Source: Chloroflexota bacterium (lineage in GTDB: Bacteria; Chloroflexota; Anaerolineae; Anaerolineales; VGOW01). Taken from it: a DNA stretch of 64,000 bases. The notes beneath the pieces are model-generated. The model was not told the DNA's origin, ran no database searches, and worked only from the letters and a program-made list of their open reading frames with translations. Positions 41,860 through 50,418 of the stretch are shown one piece after another. The stretch's first letter is position 1; each line of letters starts with the position of its first letter. The stretch spans positions 1 through 64,000 of the forward strand of contig VGOW01000012.1 of the NCBI GenBank assembly GCA_016875735.1. Reading direction: 5' to 3'. A program made the position numbers and the translations under genes.

Positions 41860-43215
41860 ATGTTCACCACCACCGTTAACTGTCCGCAGTGCCGAACGCC
41901 CTTCAGCGCCAAGATTGAACAAATCTTCGATGTGGGCCGCGACCCGTCGGCCAAATCCCGTTTCCTTCGCGGCAGCTTCAACATCATCGCCTGTCCCCGC
42001 TGTGGCTTCCAATCCATGATGGCCGCGCCTATCCTTTACCACGATCCGGCGAAAGAACTTCTGCTCAGTTACGTTCCGATGGAGCTGGGGTTGAAAGCCG
42101 AAGATCAAGAGCGGGTGCTGGGCACGCTCACCCGGGCCATCGTCAACGGCCTGCCCCCCGAACAACGCAAAGGTTATTTGCTCAAGCCCGCGCCCACGTT
42201 CATGACTCTGCAATCGATGGTGGAGAGGGTACTGGAAGCCGACGGCGTGACCAAAGAAATGCTCGCCGCTCAACGAGCCAAAGTCGCGCTGGTCGAAAAA
42301 TTCTTGGCGACGCAGAGTGAAGATGAATTGGCGGCGCTGGTAAAAGAACATGACGCCGATCTCGATTACACTTTTTTCGAGCTGTTCACCGCCGCCGTGC
42401 AATCGGCCGCCGAGCAGGGAGACCGCGCCAACGCCGAGAAGATGCTGACGATGCGCAACAAGGTAGTGGAACTCTCGTCGCTAGGCAAGAAGTCGAATGA
42501 GCAGGCGCAGATGTTCGAGGCCCTCGCCGAAGAGTTGAATCAGCTCGGCGACAAACTTACGCCCGACAGTTTCTTCGACATGGTGGTCAAGGCCGACGTT
42601 CCCGAACGGGCCATCGCCCTCGTCACCCTCGCCCGCCCGCTGGTGGACTACAACTTCTTCATGAAGCTAACGCAGTTGATCAACAAGGCCCCTGACTCGG
42701 ATCGCAAACGCTTGCAGGAACTGCGCGAAGGCATCCTCGACGCGGTGGGCAAAGTGGATCAGGTGGCGCAGGCTCAGGTGCAGCAGGCCGCCGGGCTTCT
42801 GCAAACCCTGCTCGAAGCGCCCGACATCAAAAAGACCATCAAAGAAAACTTGCCGCTCATCGACAACTCGTTCATGGCCGTGCTCAACCAAAACTACGAG
42901 TCGGCCAAGAAGGCCGGGCGCAACGACATCGCCGACAAGATGCAGAAGATCGGCGACACCGTGCTCGAAATCATCCGCGAGGCCGCCCCGCCCGAAGTGC
43001 GGCTGATCAACGAACTGCTCAACTTCGAGACCGAAGATGAGTCGCTGGCCGAAGTGAAACGCCGCGCCGCCGAGATCACGCCGCAAGTGGTCGAGGCGAT
43101 GAAGGCTATCGAGGCGGAAGTGCAGGCTGGTGGCCGCGCCGAAGTGGCGGATCGGTTGGGCAAAATTCGCGCCGCCGCCGAGCGACAGGCCATGATGTCG
43201 AAATGGACAATGTGA
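41860..43215 (+). CDS. CpXC-domain protein with long helical C-terminus
   Basis: The 451-residue protein begins with a CpXC zinc-ribbon-like domain: CPQC at 8-11 and CPRCG near 45-49, with the usual YHDPAKELLLSYVPMEL continuation. The remaining about 340 residues are mostly amphipathic helices (for example LTPDSFFDMVVKADVP). CpXC domains occur in bacterial proteins of unknown function and may bind metal or nucleic acid. It has no signal peptide. The start with GAGAG upstream begins directly at the domain; a longer frame reaches back to 41731 but is a shadow. Confidence 0.82.
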   Translation: MFTTTVNCPQCRTPFSAKIEQIFDVGRDPSAKSRFLRGSFNIIACPRCGFQSMMAAPILYHDPAKELLLSYVPMELGLKAEDQERVLGTLTRAIVNGLPPEQRKGYLLKPAPTFMTLQSMVERVLEADGVTKEMLAAQRAKVALVEKFLATQSEDELAALVKEHDADLDYTFFELFTAAVQSAAEQGDRANAEKMLTMRNKVVELSSLGKKSNEQAQMFEALAEELNQLGDKLTPDSFFDMVVKADVPERAIALVTLARPLVDYNFFMKLTQLINKAPDSDRKRLQELREGILDAVGKVDQVAQAQVQQAAGLLQTLLEAPDIKKTIKENLPLIDNSFMAVLNQNYESAKKAGRNDIADKMQKIGDTVLEIIREAAPPEVRLINELLNFETEDESLAEVKRRAAEITPQVVEAMKAIEAEVQAGGRAEVADRLGKIRAAAERQAMMSKWTM

Positions 43216-43291
43216 CCGATTAATTGAAGATTAATGTGGCATGGCGTAATGGCCGCTGCAATTGCGATACTATTCATGCAGGAGCAACGCC

Positions 43292-44251
43292 ATGTCCACA
43301 TCCTTCCGAATCCCCTCCTCTGAAATCACGCCCGAACATCTTTATTTGACCCGGCGCGACTTCATCAAAAGCATGGGCATCGCCGCCGGATCCATGGCGC
43401 TGGCCGCCTGCGGCGCAGCGCCCTCGACCAGCACAGCCAGCACGCCCGCGCCGAACATCAACGCCAGCGCCGCCACCGACGAACTCGGCGATCCTCTCAC
43501 GCCGCACGAAGTCGTCACCGGATACAACAACTATTACGAATTCACGACCGACAAAGAAGATGTTGCGCCGATGGCGAAAGACTTCCCCACCTCGCCGTGG
43601 GAAGTGGCAGTCGGTGGGCTGGTGAAGAATCCGAAAACGTACATGATGGAAGACCTGCTCAAGTTCGAGCAGGAAGAACGCATCTATCGTTTGCGCTGTG
43701 TCGAAGCGTGGTCGATGGTCATTCCATGGGTTGGTTTCCCCATCTCAAAACTGCTCAACGAAGTGGAGCCGACATCCGACGCAAAGTTTGTCCGCTTTCA
43801 GTCCATCTACGCGCCGGAGAAAATGCCCGGCCAACTAAGCGGCTGGTATGAATGGCCCTACACCGAAGGCTTGCGCCTCGACGAAGCGATGAACGATCTC
43901 GCCATCTTCGCTACCGGGCTGTACGGCAAGCCGTTGCCTCCGCAAGACGGCGCGCCCATTCGAGTCGTCGTTCCGTGGAAGTACGGATTCAAAAGCATCA
44001 AAGCCATCGTCAAGATCGATCTCGTCGATGTCAAACCCACTTCGCTATGGATGGCCGCCGCCTCCAACGAATACGGCTTCTACGCCAACGTCAACCCCGA
44101 TGTGGATCATCCGCGCTGGTCGCAAGCCACCGAGCGCCGCATCGGCGAACTGAGCCGCCGCCCCACCCTCAAATACAACGGCTACGAAGAACAAGTTGCC
44201 GATCTCTACGTGGGCTGGGATGATCGCTTGGACACGAAAACAAGTTCTTGA
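43292..44251 (+). CDS. msrP: MsrP, molybdenum protein-methionine-sulfoxide reductase (Tat lipoprotein)
   Basis: The 319-residue protein is the catalytic subunit of the MsrPQ system, which reduces oxidised methionines in exported proteins. It has a Tat signal (R21-R22-DFIK) that runs into a lipobox-like ALAAC with Cys40 and a Thr/Pro/Ala linker, so the mature enzyme is probably lipid-anchored. The molybdopterin ligand is Cys136 in YRLRCVEAW, followed by [11 protein letters not shown] and [10 protein letters not shown] of the family. AGGAG lies 8 nt upstream. It starts a four- or five-gene operon. Confidence 0.95.
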   Translation: MSTSFRIPSSEITPEHLYLTRRDFIKSMGIAAGSMALAACGAAPSTSTASTPAPNINASAATDELGDPLTPHEVVTGYNNYYEFTTDKEDVAPMAKDFPTSPWEVAVGGLVKNPKTYMMEDLLKFEQEERIYRLRCVEAWSMVIPWVGFPISKLLNEVEPTSDAKFVRFQSIYAPEKMPGQLSGWYEWPYTEGLRLDEAMNDLAIFATGLYGKPLPPQDGAPIRVVVPWKYGFKSIKAIVKIDLVDVKPTSLWMAAASNEYGFYANVNPDVDHPRWSQATERRIGELSRRPTLKYNGYEEQVADLYVGWDDRLDTKTSS

Positions 44252-44252
44252 G

Positions 44253-44936
44253 ATGGATCGTCCGCTCGTTCACATCCGCGCATGGGAGCGATTGCCCGAA
44301 ATAAAATTCTCCGCCGCGCAGATCATCATCCATCTCGGATCGTGGGCGCCGCTGCTCATTTTGATCTACGGTGGATTCACGAACGGGCTCACCGTCAACC
44401 CCATCCAACACCTCACCTTTTACACCGGCGACACCGCCATCCGATTGCTCATTCTCTCGCTGGCCTGCACACCGGCGAACACGCTCTTCGGATTCAGGGA
44501 AGCGATCAAACTTCGGCGACCACTCGGAGTCTATGCCGCTATTTACGCCGCCATCCATTTTGGCATCTTCCTCTTCGACTACGGCTTCGATCCTAATCTT
44601 CTCTACGAGGCGATCTTCGAGAAACGATACGCGCTCATCGGTTTTGCCGCGCTCATCATCCTCCTGCCGATGGCGCTCACCTCCACCAAAGGCTGGCAAA
44701 AACGGCTCGGCCAAAACTGGAAGCGCCTTCATCAATTCGTTTATCTCGCCGGGCTGCTGGTCGTGATTCACTATGCGTGGCTCGTCAAGTCCGACATTCG
44801 CGCCCCGCTCATTTACGGCGGGATCGTCGTTGCGCTTCTCATGGCGCGCATTCCTGCCGTGCGCCGGATTGCTGCCTCGGCGCGAGGGCGGGTTGCTCAC
44901 AAATTGTCGAACACCGGAAAGGAGGTGAGAGGATGA
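44253..44936 (+). CDS. msrQ: MsrQ, heme membrane subunit
   Basis: The 227-residue ferric-reductase-like protein has about six membrane helices with histidines placed for heme: ...YAAIYAAIHFGIF, KRLHQFVYLAGLL and VIHYAWL. MsrQ carries quinol-derived electrons to MsrP. It begins one base after the msrP stop and its own stop overlaps the ATG of the thioredoxin-like gene (ATGA at 44933-44936), so the three are translated together. The first residues are MDRPLVHIRAWERLPE; an upstream frame is only a shadow. Confidence 0.94.
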   Translation: MDRPLVHIRAWERLPEIKFSAAQIIIHLGSWAPLLILIYGGFTNGLTVNPIQHLTFYTGDTAIRLLILSLACTPANTLFGFREAIKLRRPLGVYAAIYAAIHFGIFLFDYGFDPNLLYEAIFEKRYALIGFAALIILLPMALTSTKGWQKRLGQNWKRLHQFVYLAGLLVVIHYAWLVKSDIRAPLIYGGIVVALLMARIPAVRRIAASARGRVAHKLSNTGKEVRG

Positions 44937-45469
44937 AGAAAGCGATGTTCGCGCTTGCGGCATTGGCGATGTTTGTCGCCGCATGTGGCTCTTCGGCAAC
45001 ACAACCCTCGGCGGCAACTGTTCCGCCTGCCGCCACTCAAACGCCCACGGTCGTGCAGAGCCAACCCGCCGAGTCGGCCAGCAACACGGTGGCGGCCGCC
45101 ACTCAGGCGCCCGCCCCCACCGCCGCGCCAGCCGTCACGATCAAAACGGATTTCACGCCAACGGATCCGTCAACCGTCAATCTTGCGCTGGGCAAGCCGC
45201 AGTTGATCGAGTTCTATGCCGTTTGGTGAACTACTTGCAAAGCATTGAAGCCCATCGTGCATGGGCTCGAAGCGAAGTACGGCGAGCGAATTCAGTTCAC
45301 CTATCTCGATATTGACGATCCGAACACGAGCGAACTCAAACGCGCGCTGGGCTACCGCGTCCAGCCACACCTTTTCCTGCTCGACGGAAACGGCGGCGTC
45401 ATTCAGCAGTGGCTTGGCTTTGTGGCCGAAGAGGAATTCGTGGCCGCCTTCGAAGGCGTATTGAAGTAA
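44933..45469 (+). CDS. Candidate selenoprotein: thioredoxin-like lipoprotein with UxxC active site
   Basis: The frame runs 98 codons to an in-frame TGA (45227-45229) and continues in the same frame to TAA at 45467-45469. Read through, it gives 178 residues: lipoprotein signal with Cys18 (FVAAC), an Ala/Pro/Thr linker (about 20-68) and a thioredoxin fold. The TGA replaces the first active-site cysteine: EFYAVW-U99-T-T-C102-K, followed by IQFTYLDIDD, the cis-Pro strand RVQPHLFLLDGNG and a C-terminal helix. A SECIS-like hairpin follows at 45249-45267. It is coupled to msrQ, so it may bring reducing power to exported methionine sulfoxides or partner proteins. A nonsense mutation or sequencing error is the alternative. 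Confidence 0.75.
45249..45267 (+). promoter_or_regulatory. Candidate bacterial SECIS element
   Basis: AGCCCAT (45249-45255) and ATGGGCT (45261-45267) form a perfect 7-bp stem with loop CGTGC. The loop begins 26 nt after the UGA and has G at its second position. This meets the known bacterial SECIS requirements (apical loop 16-37 nt from UGA, G in the first two loop bases). SelB binding is predicted, not shown. Confidence 0.65.
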
Positions 45470-45487
45470 AATGCGAGGGGAGATCAC

Positions 45488-45688
45488 ATGGACAATCTTG
45501 AAGACATCTGGCAAGCGCTGCTTTCGGAAGATCGAGGATTGATCCGCCGCGTGTGGGGCGACCTCACCGATGAGGAGGCCAAAGCGGTGATCACGCACTT
45601 GCGAAAGATTGTCGAGGACGAAACGTACAGCGAGGAACAGCGCCGCGCGGCGCAGGCCGCGCTGGATGCAATCCACGAAGCAGGGTAA
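45488..45688 (+). CDS. Small hypothetical acidic protein
   Basis: The 66-residue protein (MDNLEDIWQALLSED to ALDAIHEAG) is acidic and fully helical by pattern, with no cysteine and no membrane segment. GGGGAG lies 8 nt before the ATG, 18 bp after the stop of the thioredoxin-like gene, so it probably closes the MsrPQ operon. A HEAT-like repeat reading (EEAKAVITHLRKIVED, EEQRRAAQAALDAI) is possible. Function unknown. Confidence 0.75.
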   Translation: MDNLEDIWQALLSEDRGLIRRVWGDLTDEEAKAVITHLRKIVEDETYSEEQRRAAQAALDAIHEAG

Positions 45689-45708
45689 ACCACAAGGCGG
45701 GGACAGCA

Positions 45709-45731
45709 GGGGCGAGTCTGAGACTCGCCCC
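45709..45731. repeat. GGGGCGA...TCGCCCC palindrome
   Basis: GGGGCGAGTCT, one base, AGACTCGCCCC, followed by CTACG. It belongs with 4363-4383 and 7322-7339. It lies between the converging small ORF and etfA, so it may stop transcription although no T tract is present. Confidence 0.7.
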
Positions 45732-45747
45732 TACGATACCACCCGTT

Positions 45748-46731
45748 TCATTTGCCCAACCGCTTCTTGAATTCTGCCGACAACGCGGGCAGAATCTTGA
45801 ACAGGTCGCCGACGATGCCGTATCGCGCCAGTTTGAAGATCGGCGCTTCGGCATCTTTGTTGATCGCCACGATCAGTTTCGACGTTCGCATTCCGGCTTG
45901 ATGTTGAATCGCGCCGGAGATGCCGCAAGCAACGTACAGATCGGGACTCACGGTGCGCCCGGTTTGGCCGACTTGATTCGCGTACGGAATCCAACCGGCA
46001 TCCACCGCCGCGCGGCTCGCGCCCACCGCGCCGCCGAGCGTCGCGGCCAATTCGCGCACCGGCGCGAATCCATCCGGGCCGCCCACACCGCGCCCGCCCG
46101 ACACGATGATCCGCGCGTCGGCCAGATTCACTCTGCCTTCCTCAACCGAATAGCCGGTCACTTTAGTGGCGATGTCGTCTTCTTTCATCGCCGGTTCCAC
46201 TTTGGTCACCGAGCCGCTCGCGCCTGCGCCCGCTTCGGGCTTGGGAAAGGCGCGGGGGCGGAGCGTGATCATTTGCGGCCTGCGCGATTTGGCGACGACG
46301 GTGCTGAGCAGCTTGCCCGCATACGCCGGGCGCGTGACGTGCACCGCGCCGTCTTTCAACGCCAACCCGATGCCGTCGGCCACGGCCGAGGCGCCGAGAA
46401 GGGCCGCCGCCATCCCGAATAGATCGCGCCCGCGAGTCGTGTTCGGGCCGAGCACCACATCGGGCTTGCCGTCGGCGCACACTTTCGCCAGCAACGCCGC
46501 ATACGGTTGGGCGCGAAAATCGGCCAGCGTCGGATCGTCGCACAGGGTTGCCGAGTCGGCCCCATAGGCAAACGATTCTTTGGCAATGCCTTCGACGTTG
46601 TGGCCGAACACCAGCGCGGTCACATTCGCGCCCATTTCGCCAGCGAGTTTCTTCGCCGCGCCCATCGTCTCCCACGAGGCCGAAAGCGCCGCGCCCTTGA
46701 ACTGATCCACGTAAACAAAAATAGTCGGCAT
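45748..46731 (-). CDS. etfA: Electron transfer flavoprotein alpha subunit
   Basis: The 327-residue protein has the N-terminal ETF domain and the C-terminal FAD-binding domain: SGGRGVGGPDGF, GASRAAVDAGWIPYANQVGQTGRTVSP and CGISGAIQHQAGM. It pairs with EtfB and passes electrons from acyl-CoA or other dehydrogenases to a quinone-linked oxidoreductase. The start at 46731 (MPTIFVYVDQ) is chosen; the 22 upstream residues would be encoded by word-repeat DNA that separates it from etfB. Confidence 0.96.
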   Translation of the reverse strand: MPTIFVYVDQFKGAALSASWETMGAAKKLAGEMGANVTALVFGHNVEGIAKESFAYGADSATLCDDPTLADFRAQPYAALLAKVCADGKPDVVLGPNTTRGRDLFGMAAALLGASAVADGIGLALKDGAVHVTRPAYAGKLLSTVVAKSRRPQMITLRPRAFPKPEAGAGASGSVTKVEPAMKEDDIATKVTGYSVEEGRVNLADARIIVSGGRGVGGPDGFAPVRELAATLGGAVGASRAAVDAGWIPYANQVGQTGRTVSPDLYVACGISGAIQHQAGMRTSKLIVAINKDAEAPIFKLARYGIVGDLFKILPALSAEFKKRLGK

Positions 46732-46807
46732 ATGATTCTCGACGGTGGACGATGGACGGCGGACGGCGGTGCTCTGTCGTCGGTCGTCGGTCGTCAACCA
46801 TCCCCTC

Positions 46808-47599
46808 TCAAATCACTTTTTCCGCAATCAACCCGTCGGCCAACTTCGCGGCGATCTCCTCCGGCGAGCCTTCGAGAATCTCCACACTGCCTTCGCGCGC
46901 GGGCAGAGGATAGATTTCGGGCCAAGTCACTGCCGAGCCAGCCGCGCCCACCTGCGAGGCCTCCACGCCAATATCTGCCGCCGACCACACCGGCACATTG
47001 GCTTTGGCCGCTTTGCGAATACCCATGAAGGATGGGTAGCGCGGCTCGTTGATGTCTTTCACCACGCTGATCGCCGCCGGCAATTTCGAGGAACAAAGTT
47101 GCTTGCCCTCTTCGAGCGAACGCTCGACGACAATTGTCTTGCCCGCCGGATCGAGCGACTCAATTTTGGAAAGGAAGGTGAGCGCGTTCCAGCCCAGTGT
47201 GGCCGCAACAGCAACCGCCGTGAATCCGGTATCGCCGTCGATGGCTTGTTTGCCGAACACGGCAATATCCACATCGCCCATTTTCCGGATGGCGGCGGCC
47301 AACACGGTGGCGGTCGCCGTCGAATCAGATCCTTTGAGCGCCGGATCGGAAATTAAAATCGCTTCATCGCAGCCCATGGCGAGGCAGGTCTTCAATGCTT
47401 CCTTTGCGCTCTCGGGGCCCATACAAATGGCGGTGGCTTTTCCCTCATGCTTCTCTTTCAATCGAAGGGCTTCTTCAACTGCGTATTCGTCCCACGGGTT
47501 GACGACGAGAGCGGCGTCGCCCCAAGTGACGTGCCCGTCTTTCACTTCCACCTTCGCGGCGGTGTCGGGTGTTTGTTTGATGCAGGCTACTACGTGCAA
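46808..47599 (-). CDS. etfB: Electron transfer flavoprotein beta subunit
   Basis: The 263-residue protein has VACIKQTPDT, the NPWDEYAVEEALRL and GKQAIDGDTGFTAVAVAATLGW segments and the AMP-binding region of EtfB. It begins with TTG (47597-47599) behind a perfect AAGGAGG five bases upstream, so the rare start codon is credible. It is first of the etfBA pair; a hairpin and an extended -10 promoter lie upstream. Confidence 0.95.
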   Translation of the reverse strand: MHVVACIKQTPDTAAKVEVKDGHVTWGDAALVVNPWDEYAVEEALRLKEKHEGKATAICMGPESAKEALKTCLAMGCDEAILISDPALKGSDSTATATVLAAAIRKMGDVDIAVFGKQAIDGDTGFTAVAVAATLGWNALTFLSKIESLDPAGKTIVVERSLEEGKQLCSSKLPAAISVVKDINEPRYPSFMGIRKAAKANVPVWSAADIGVEASQVGAAGSAVTWPEIYPLPAREGSVEILEGSPEEIAAKLADGLIAEKVI

Positions 47600-47628
47600 G
47601 GCAACCTCCTTTTGGTAATATGAAAACG

Positions 47629-47668
47629 AATGCTGGACGCTGTTCCCGAAGGAACAACGCCCAGCATT
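47629..47668 (-). terminator. Long hairpin between the secreted-protein gene and etfB
   Basis: AATGCTGG (47668-47661 on the minus strand), wobble pairs, CGTTGTTCC, a TTCG tetraloop and the complementary arm give an 18-bp stem, followed by CGTTTTC. It can end transcription from the upstream gene, or act in the 5' leader of etfB because the -10 box overlaps its 5' edge. The UUCG loop closed by C-G makes it very stable. Confidence 0.6.
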
Positions 47669-47674
47669 ATATCA
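47666..47674 (-). promoter_or_regulatory. Extended -10 promoter for etfBA
   Basis: TGA-TATAAT on the minus strand (47674-47666). The expected start near 47659 falls within the hairpin at 47629-47668, so the leader would begin in its 5' arm. A -35 box is not clear. Confidence 0.6.
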
Positions 47675-47711
47675 TCGGAAAGTGACGAAAAGGACAAACC
47701 CGGACGATGCG

Positions 47712-48170
47712 CTATGGCCCGACCGTGATGCTCTGCTCGCCGCTCTTCCACGTGATCGTCTTGCCACTGCCAGTGGTGCATGAGCCTTCACCGCGCACAG
47801 CCATCTTGCCAGTGCCCGTCACTTCGATGTGCCCATCAGCGCCGCTGAGGGTGAATTTGAGCCCTTTCACATTGGAGGCTGATCCACTGCCCGTGCCAAC
47901 ATACAACACCAAATCGCCGGAAAAGTATTTGACGAAGGTCGTGCCAGCCTTGGCCGTGACATTGCCTTTGGTGGGTTTATTGTGCACCAATGCCCCCGCT
48001 CCGATGGAAGCCGACAGCGCAGTGAAATCGCCGGACAGCACCACCACGCCGTCGCCATCACACGTCACCGTTCCCGTGCCCGTTCCCGTTTGCGCCGAGG
48101 CCGGGCCGACGACTCCGAGAACAATCGCCGCAATCAACACGAGGCTGAGGATGCGAAACCGAGCAGTCAT
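47712..48170 (-). CDS. Small secreted protein, glycine/threonine-rich
   Basis: The 152-residue protein has a Sec signal peptide (helix about 7-22, PASAQT cleavage region) and a mature part rich in Gly, Ser, Thr and short strands, with two cysteines (VTCDGDG and GSCTTGSG) that could form a disulfide. It resembles small secreted beta-sheet proteins; no family is recognised. AAAGGAG lies 7-8 nt upstream. It stands alone. Confidence 0.75.
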   Translation of the reverse strand: MTARFRILSLVLIAAIVLGVVGPASAQTGTGTGTVTCDGDGVVVLSGDFTALSASIGAGALVHNKPTKGNVTAKAGTTFVKYFSGDLVLYVGTGSGSASNVKGLKFTLSGADGHIEVTGTGKMAVRGEGSCTTGSGKTITWKSGEQSITVGP

Positions 48171-48286
48171 TGCATATCTCCTTTTCTGAATGGGTTTCTG
48201 TTTTCCGCTATCAGCGCCGGAGTTGCGAGCAGGCTATGCGGTTGTAAAAAGATCGTTACGGTTTGAGTTTGTCGAGGAGAGAATCC

Positions 48287-49750
48287 ATGTCGAAGATTAT
48301 AATACGCCGCATGATCGCACTTGCGCGCCACCCGGCGCTCCGGCTCGGCCTCACTTTCGCCGTCATCCTTCTGCTCAGAATACAACCCAACTGGACTCCC
48401 TTGCTCGACGATCTGCGGATTGCGAGATCGCCCTCCAGCGCACCCGCCGAGTCAGTCGCCGCCATTATGGATGCGTATACCCGGCAACCGTGGCACGCCC
48501 AACGAGCCGCCGCCGCCGGAATGGCCGCATTGGCCGCTGGCAAATACGAGGCGGCAATCACAACTCTCAACACCGCCGCATCGCTCGGCAGATGGACGCC
48601 GGAACTGCGCATCGCGCTCGGCGACGCGCACAACGCAATGGGCAACATCGATCAAGCCATCGCCGAATGGCAGATCGCCCTGCCCGACCGACTCGACGAC
48701 TCATCCCTGCTCACCAAACTTGCCGTCGCCTACGAAAAGGCGGCCCGCTATCCCGAAGCCGCCGCGGCGCTCCGTTCGCTCGTCGCCGTTCAGCCGAACA
48801 ACGCCGTCGCCCAATATCGATTCGGCGTCGTCCTCGCGGTCATCGATCCGCCCGCCGCGCCCGCGCATCTCGCCCTCGCTTCGGGGCTCGATCCGTCGGT
48901 GCAGCCGTTTGCCGAGAGTCTCAACCGCGCCGTCGAAGCCGGGCTGGAAGTGGACGACGAGGCTTACACCTTTGGCATCATCGGCTACACCCTCATCGGC
49001 CTGCGCGAATACCCGCTCGCCAAAGCCGCGCTCCTCAATGCCGTAACCCAGCGCCCCGACTTCGCCGAAGCCTATGCCTATCTCGGCCTCGCCGAAGATT
49101 ATCTCGGCAACGATGGAACATACGCCTATCAACGCTCACTCGATCTCGACGGCGAACTCCCGGCGGCTCATTACCTCTTCGGACTGCACTACCGCCGCCT
49201 CCGCGACAACACCAACGCCATCGCTTCGCTCAAACGCGCCTTCGATCTCGACCCCTCCAACGCCGGTGTGGCCGCCGAACTCGGAAGCGCGTACACCGAA
49301 CTCGGCGAACTGACCACTGCCGAAACTTGGTACGTGCAGGCGGTCAACGTCGCCCCCGACAATCCATCCTTCTGGCTTTTGCTCGCCAAGTTTTATGTTG
49401 AACACGATCTCAAAGTGGATGCCGATGGATTGCTCGCCGCGCAGAAAGCCGTGGAACTCGCGCCGGACTCCGCCGAGGCCAACGACACGCTCGGCTTCGC
49501 CCAATACCTCAACGCCGATTTCGCGCGCGCCGAAGAAAACTTGCTCAAAGCGCAAAGCATTGATCCGAATCTCGCCAGCGCGTATTTTCATCTCGGGCTT
49601 CTTTATCTCGACACGGGCCGCACCGCCGAAGCAAAGCAGCCATTGGAAGCCGCCATCGCGTTGGACGCCGGAGGCCCCACAGCCGAACGCGCCATCCAGG
49701 CCCTCGCCCGACTCGGCATCACCGCCCCTCCCCCGACCTCAACGCCCTAA
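48287..49750 (+). CDS. Membrane-anchored TPR protein
   Basis: The 487-residue protein has an N-terminal membrane helix (about 16-32) and about nine TPR-like repeats, with clear copies such as PELRIALGDAHNAMGNIDQAIAEW (part), YAYLGLAEDYLGNDGTYAYQRSL and AYFHLGLLYLDTGRTAEAKQPLEAAI. It is probably a scaffold on the outer face. GGAGAG precedes ATG 48287. A TATAAT at 48298-48303 sits seven bases before a second in-frame ATG (48311) and could produce a shorter leaderless product. Confidence 0.85.
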   Translation: MSKIIIRRMIALARHPALRLGLTFAVILLLRIQPNWTPLLDDLRIARSPSSAPAESVAAIMDAYTRQPWHAQRAAAAGMAALAAGKYEAAITTLNTAASLGRWTPELRIALGDAHNAMGNIDQAIAEWQIALPDRLDDSSLLTKLAVAYEKAARYPEAAAALRSLVAVQPNNAVAQYRFGVVLAVIDPPAAPAHLALASGLDPSVQPFAESLNRAVEAGLEVDDEAYTFGIIGYTLIGLREYPLAKAALLNAVTQRPDFAEAYAYLGLAEDYLGNDGTYAYQRSLDLDGELPAAHYLFGLHYRRLRDNTNAIASLKRAFDLDPSNAGVAAELGSAYTELGELTTAETWYVQAVNVAPDNPSFWLLLAKFYVEHDLKVDADGLLAAQKAVELAPDSAEANDTLGFAQYLNADFARAEENLLKAQSIDPNLASAYFHLGLLYLDTGRTAEAKQPLEAAIALDAGGPTAERAIQALARLGITAPPPTSTP

Positions 49751-49796
49751 CTCGATCATTCACCATTTGCCACTTTCCACTTGCTGCCTGCCTCTC

Positions 49797-50408
49797 ATGA
49801 ATCGCGCCCTCCTCCTCACCCTCCTCCTCACCTCCTGCATCGCCCAACCCAAGCCTGGCGATGTTCTTTTCGTGGACGACTTCAGCAATCCCGACTCCGG
49901 TTTCAATCGCACTGCCGACGCCGACGCCGTTACCGAATACACCGACGGCGAATACCAGATTCACGTGTTCGCCGCTAACCTCAACGTGTGGGGAGTGAGC
50001 GGGCCCGAACTCACCGACACTCGCGCCGAAGTAATCGCTCGCACCGCAGGCGGCACGGAAAACAATCTCTATGGTCTGATCTGCCGGTATCAAGACGACA
50101 GCAACTTTTATTTCTTTGCCATCAGCGCCGACGGCTATTACGCCATCGGCAAACTGAAAGAAGGCGAGATCGTTTTGCTTTCCAGCGCCGTCTTCGAGTA
50201 TTCGGATAAGATTCTGATCGGCGCGGCCACGAATCATCTCGCCGTCGAGTGCGCCGGAGAATCGCTCAGTCTCGCCGTCAACGGAGCGCCGCTGGCCCAA
50301 ACTGCCGACGCCGACTTCAGCAACGGACATATCGGCCTCATCGCCGGAACTTTCAACGACTCCGAAACCGACATCCGTTTCGATAACCTCCTCGTCACCC
50401 AGCCATAG
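49797..50408 (+). CDS. Lipoprotein with concanavalin-like sugar-binding domain, copy 1
   Basis: The 203-residue protein has a short lipoprotein signal (LLLTSC, Cys14) and a beta-sandwich resembling DUF1080/LamG domains: LFVDDFSNPDSGF, ARTAGGTENNLYGLICRYQD, SNFYFFAISADGYYAI and the closing RFDNLLVT. This fold often binds carbohydrate. A paralogue with the same motif order follows at 50489, across a tandem repeat. It follows the TPR gene by 46 bp. Confidence 0.82.
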   Translation: MNRALLLTLLLTSCIAQPKPGDVLFVDDFSNPDSGFNRTADADAVTEYTDGEYQIHVFAANLNVWGVSGPELTDTRAEVIARTAGGTENNLYGLICRYQDDSNFYFFAISADGYYAIGKLKEGEIVLLSSAVFEYSDKILIGAATNHLAVECAGESLSLAVNGAPLAQTADADFSNGHIGLIAGTFNDSETDIRFDNLLVTQP

Positions 50409-50418
50409 AAGACAAAAT

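Noticed and set aside
45227-45229. Treating the UGA as a simple nonsense mutation
   Set aside because: Position in the WCxxC motif, unbroken frame with conserved thioredoxin features and a SECIS-like hairpin at the right distance make Sec decoding more likely. A mutation or sequencing error is still possible.
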